DNA of 8,342 nucleotides from UBA1731 sp964567665 (GTDB lineage: Bacteria; Verrucomicrobiota; Kiritimatiellia; RFP12; UBA1067), in assembly GCA_964567665.1 (NCBI GenBank), contig CAZMNN010000065.1, positions 1 through 8,342 of the forward strand. Direction: 5' to 3'. The notes below the pieces were generated by a model, which saw only the letters and a program-made list of their open reading frames with translations, was not told the origin of the DNA and ran no database searches. Shown here piece after piece: positions 6,591-8,342 of this stretch; position 1 is the first letter of the stretch; each line of letters begins with the position of its first letter. A program made the translations under genes and the position numbers.

Positions 6591-7397
6591 ATGAGAAAAT
6601 TTCTGACTGTCTTTGCCTTGTCCACGGCATCGCTTTGCATGATTGGAGATGTTCGTGCGGAAAAACCGACGACAGCTGCAAATCCAAACGGCAAGAATGT
6701 CGCAAAAAAGATCGACCGGGCAAAGCTGCAATCCGTCATCTACAGGCGTACGGGCGGCAAGCTGAAGGTCCCCGGCACCCAGCAGGGAACAATTGTCTAC
6801 GTAAATGCGCAGAAGAAGGCTCCCGCCGAGTGGCTTGCGCAGAACGCTGAGGTGTTTGCAAAGAATGCAAAGATTGACATCCAGGTCAAGGAAGGCGCCT
6901 TTACGTTCCCGACTCCTGTGATCGAGGGAAACGCCACGCTTTTCGTTATTGACGACGAATCCTTGCCGTCAATTCTCCATGCGCCTGAACAGAGGTGGTG
7001 CATGGTGAATGTCGCCCCGCTTTCCAAGGGTGCTGGAGAGAAGAAGGTGTTTTTTGCGGCACGCGTCCAAAAGGAATTGACGAGAGGATTTGCGCTCCTC
7101 GCCGGAGCCCAGGACTCCAACTACCCTGAATCGCTTATGGGGTGCATCACTTCATCCGATGGCCTCGATAAGCATGTGGACTGCCGACTTCCTGTAGATG
7201 TCATGGCTCGATTCACCCCTTATCTTGCGGGCTACGGAGTGAAACCCTATGTGCTTTCTACATACAAGAAGGCTTGTGAAGAGGGTTGGGCGCCTGCCCC
7301 TACGAATGATGTCCAGAAGGCAATCTGGGAAAAGGTGCACGCTATGCCTACTGAACCCATCAAGATCAAGCCCGAGACCCGCAAGGTCAAGGAGTGA
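6591..7397 (+). CDS. Secreted protein of unknown function with a degenerate metzincin-like segment
   Basis: A 268-residue protein with a typical Sec signal peptide: MRK, a hydrophobic core (about 4-19) and the site V-R-A before Glu24. The mature part is Lys-rich at first, then alternates strands and helices: TIVYVNAQKKAPAEWL (67-82), ATLFVIDD (115-122), then WCMVNVAPL (136-144). The block ARVQKELTRGFALLAG (157-172) with SLMGCITSSDGLDK (181-194) recalls the HExxH helix and Met-turn region of archaemetzincins. The metal histidines are replaced (K161-E162-L-T-R165), so protease activity is unlikely. This relation is a weak, motif-level inference. Four cysteines are in the mature part by my reading (137, 185 and two later). 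GGAAG upstream (about 12 bases) serves as ribosome site. It sits between two paralogous membrane proteins and overlaps the next gene (TGATG), so a shared complex is likely. Confidence 0.7.
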   Translation: MRKFLTVFALSTASLCMIGDVRAEKPTTAANPNGKNVAKKIDRAKLQSVIYRRTGGKLKVPGTQQGTIVYVNAQKKAPAEWLAQNAEVFAKNAKIDIQVKEGAFTFPTPVIEGNATLFVIDDESLPSILHAPEQRWCMVNVAPLSKGAGEKKVFFAARVQKELTRGFALLAGAQDSNYPESLMGCITSSDGLDKHVDCRLPVDVMARFTPYLAGYGVKPYVLSTYKKACEEGWAPAPTNDVQKAIWEKVHAMPTEPIKIKPETRKVKE

Positions 7398-8176
7398 TGA
7401 GGTATACGTACGCATATAAGACCTCCGATGGAGTTCGTCATGAATCCACGATGAACGCTCCTTCGCGGGAGGAGGTGTTCGCTGAACTGCGCAAACGTGG
7501 CATCAAGGCCATAAAGGTGGTCGCCGCAGACGGTTCAAGGGCCAACGGGGAGATTCGAGGAGTTCGCAAACGCATTGTGGCGGCCATTGTGGCCGTTGCG
7601 GCGATCGTGGTGGGCGTTGTCGCGTTTTTCAGCGGAACGCACTCGGCGACAATCGCAGCCGCAAATCCATCGACTGCTTCGCCACGTCACCAGATATACG
7701 GCGATCCTGCCGAGATGGAATCGCTTGAACACGGCAATTTCGATAACATTCTGCCACGCGAGGGAGATCGGATGCTTGCCGTCTTTGCTCAACCGGGTAA
7801 GTTGATGTGCATTAAAGGTGCAAACCCTCGTCGCCTGACATCATCGCAGGAGATTGCATTGACTGATTATGTCAAGGCGCATTTGTCCGTGGATGCTGAT
7901 TTGAAGGTATCCGCCGCGGATTCGCGTGAAGTGTGCGAACTCAAGCAGATAGTGAACGGTCTGCGGGATGAGATGCGCAGCTATTTGGAAAACGGGAACG
8001 GCACAGTCCGATCGTTTTGGAGACGATTGAATGAGCGTACGCTTGAGGAGATGCGCATTTATGAGCGTACGAAACGGGAATTGGGGAAAGAGACATCTCC
8101 TGAAGTCTGGGAACAAAAGAACGAAGCCTTGCGCAGATTAGGTCTTCGCACAATTCCCAATCCAAAGGATGAATGA
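7397..8176 (+). CDS. Single-pass membrane protein with GspF-N-like head (paralogue 2 of the operon)
   Basis: A 259-residue protein of unknown function. The head (1-46: MRYTYAYKTSDG, E16, A21, R24, E30-L31-R32, G35-IKAIKV) has the GspF/PilC N-terminal pattern. A strong transmembrane helix spans about 60-78, rich in Ala/Val/Ile. The outer part contains LPREGDRMLAVFAQPG and a charged helical region (CELKQIVNGLRDEM and RRLNERTLEEMRIYERTKREL) that matches the tail of paralogue 1. The end, NEALRRLGLRTI, matches its NQLLEQKGIAPLRL. ATG 7397 overlaps the previous stop (TGATG). A GTG at 7394 is possible, but ATG gives the exact alignment with paralogue 1. AAGG (7383-7386) is a reasonable ribosome site. 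A hairpin and a terminator follow closely, so this is the last gene of the operon. Confidence 0.75.
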   Translation: MRYTYAYKTSDGVRHESTMNAPSREEVFAELRKRGIKAIKVVAADGSRANGEIRGVRKRIVAAIVAVAAIVVGVVAFFSGTHSATIAAANPSTASPRHQIYGDPAEMESLEHGNFDNILPREGDRMLAVFAQPGKLMCIKGANPRRLTSSQEIALTDYVKAHLSVDADLKVSAADSREVCELKQIVNGLRDEMRSYLENGNGTVRSFWRRLNERTLEEMRIYERTKRELGKETSPEVWEQKNEALRRLGLRTIPNPKDE

Positions 8177-8186
8177 CAAAATCACA

Positions 8187-8202
8187 TTGATCTGAAGATC
8201 AA
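8187..8202 (+). other. Perfect short hairpin after the operon
   Basis: TTGATC (8187-8192), loop TGAA, GATCAA (8197-8202): a perfect 6-bp inverted repeat 10 bases after the last stop and 4 bases before the terminator stem. It could protect the mRNA 3' end or bind a protein; it has no T-run of its own. Confidence 0.45.
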
Positions 8203-8206
8203 GCAA

Positions 8207-8237
8207 CACCGGCCAAAAAGACCGGTGCTTTTTGTTT
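8207..8237 (+). terminator. Rho-independent terminator of the three-gene operon
   Basis: The stem CACCGG (8207-8212) with CCGGTG (8222-8227) can extend inward over one mismatch to leave an A-rich loop. CTTTTTGTTTG follows. It closes the + strand operon. On the other strand the T-run is missing, so it is one-directional. Confidence 0.85.
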
Positions 8238-8342
8238 GGCGACATCATCTCCGGGCTAATCCTCTGATATCACCGTTTTTCCCCTCACTGGGCCACAGTC
8301 GGCCTCTGCGAACTGGCCTCCGCCAATGTCGTGGGGTATCAC
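8238..8342. other. Right-edge stretch without a supportable gene
   Basis: I see no start with a ribosome site on the + strand. On the minus strand two frames are open from the edge to a stop (near 8262-8264 and 8246-8248), so the tail of a converging gene is possible. Too little sequence is present to judge. Confidence 0.35.

Noticed and set aside
1..8342. CRISPR array, insertion sequence or tandem repeat
   Set aside because: No regularly spaced direct repeats, no transposase motifs and no terminal inverted repeats were seen.

Overview
The window looks like chromosomal DNA of a Gram-negative bacterium of the Planctomycetes-Verrucomicrobia-Chlamydiae group. My best guess is Verrucomicrobiota, class Kiritimatiellae or nearby. 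This is an inference from protein character: an AsmA-like envelope protein, a secreted FN3/jelly-roll protein, and small single-pass proteins with a GspF-N-like head. No rRNA or universal marker is present to prove it. Ribosome binding sites of the GGAGG type and sigma-70-like promoters are visible, and both tRNA genes encode CCA.

Left part (1-880): the C-terminal catalytic half of a tyrosine recombinase enters from the left edge and ends at a strong hairpin terminator. A promoter then precedes tRNA-Leu(CAG) and tRNA-Glu(CTC). Middle left (887-3426): an AsmA-like membrane protein gene starts only 7 bases after the tRNA-Glu CCA. It is coupled by a TGATG overlap to rnhB, ribonuclease HII, whose four catalytic acidic residues are all present.

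Middle (3483-5415, minus strand): a gene of about 643 codons for a secreted FN3/jelly-roll protein, convergent with rnhB. It carries a net +1 frameshift near 4701, so it is a pseudogene, a sequencing error or a recoded gene. Its own extended -10 promoter and perfect Shine-Dalgarno site remain.

Right part (5515-8237): a divergent promoter drives a compact three-gene operon ending at a clear terminator. The first and third genes are paralogues: each has a GspF-N-like head of about 45 residues, one membrane helix, and a non-cytoplasmic tail with a helical region. Between them lies a secreted protein of 268 residues whose second half resembles an archaemetzincin-type metalloprotease core that has lost its zinc histidines. 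A 27-codon leader reading frame with a good Shine-Dalgarno site overlaps the first start codon. This operon is the best candidate for an undescribed envelope-associated system. Its function is not known to me. The last 105 bases hold no gene I can support.
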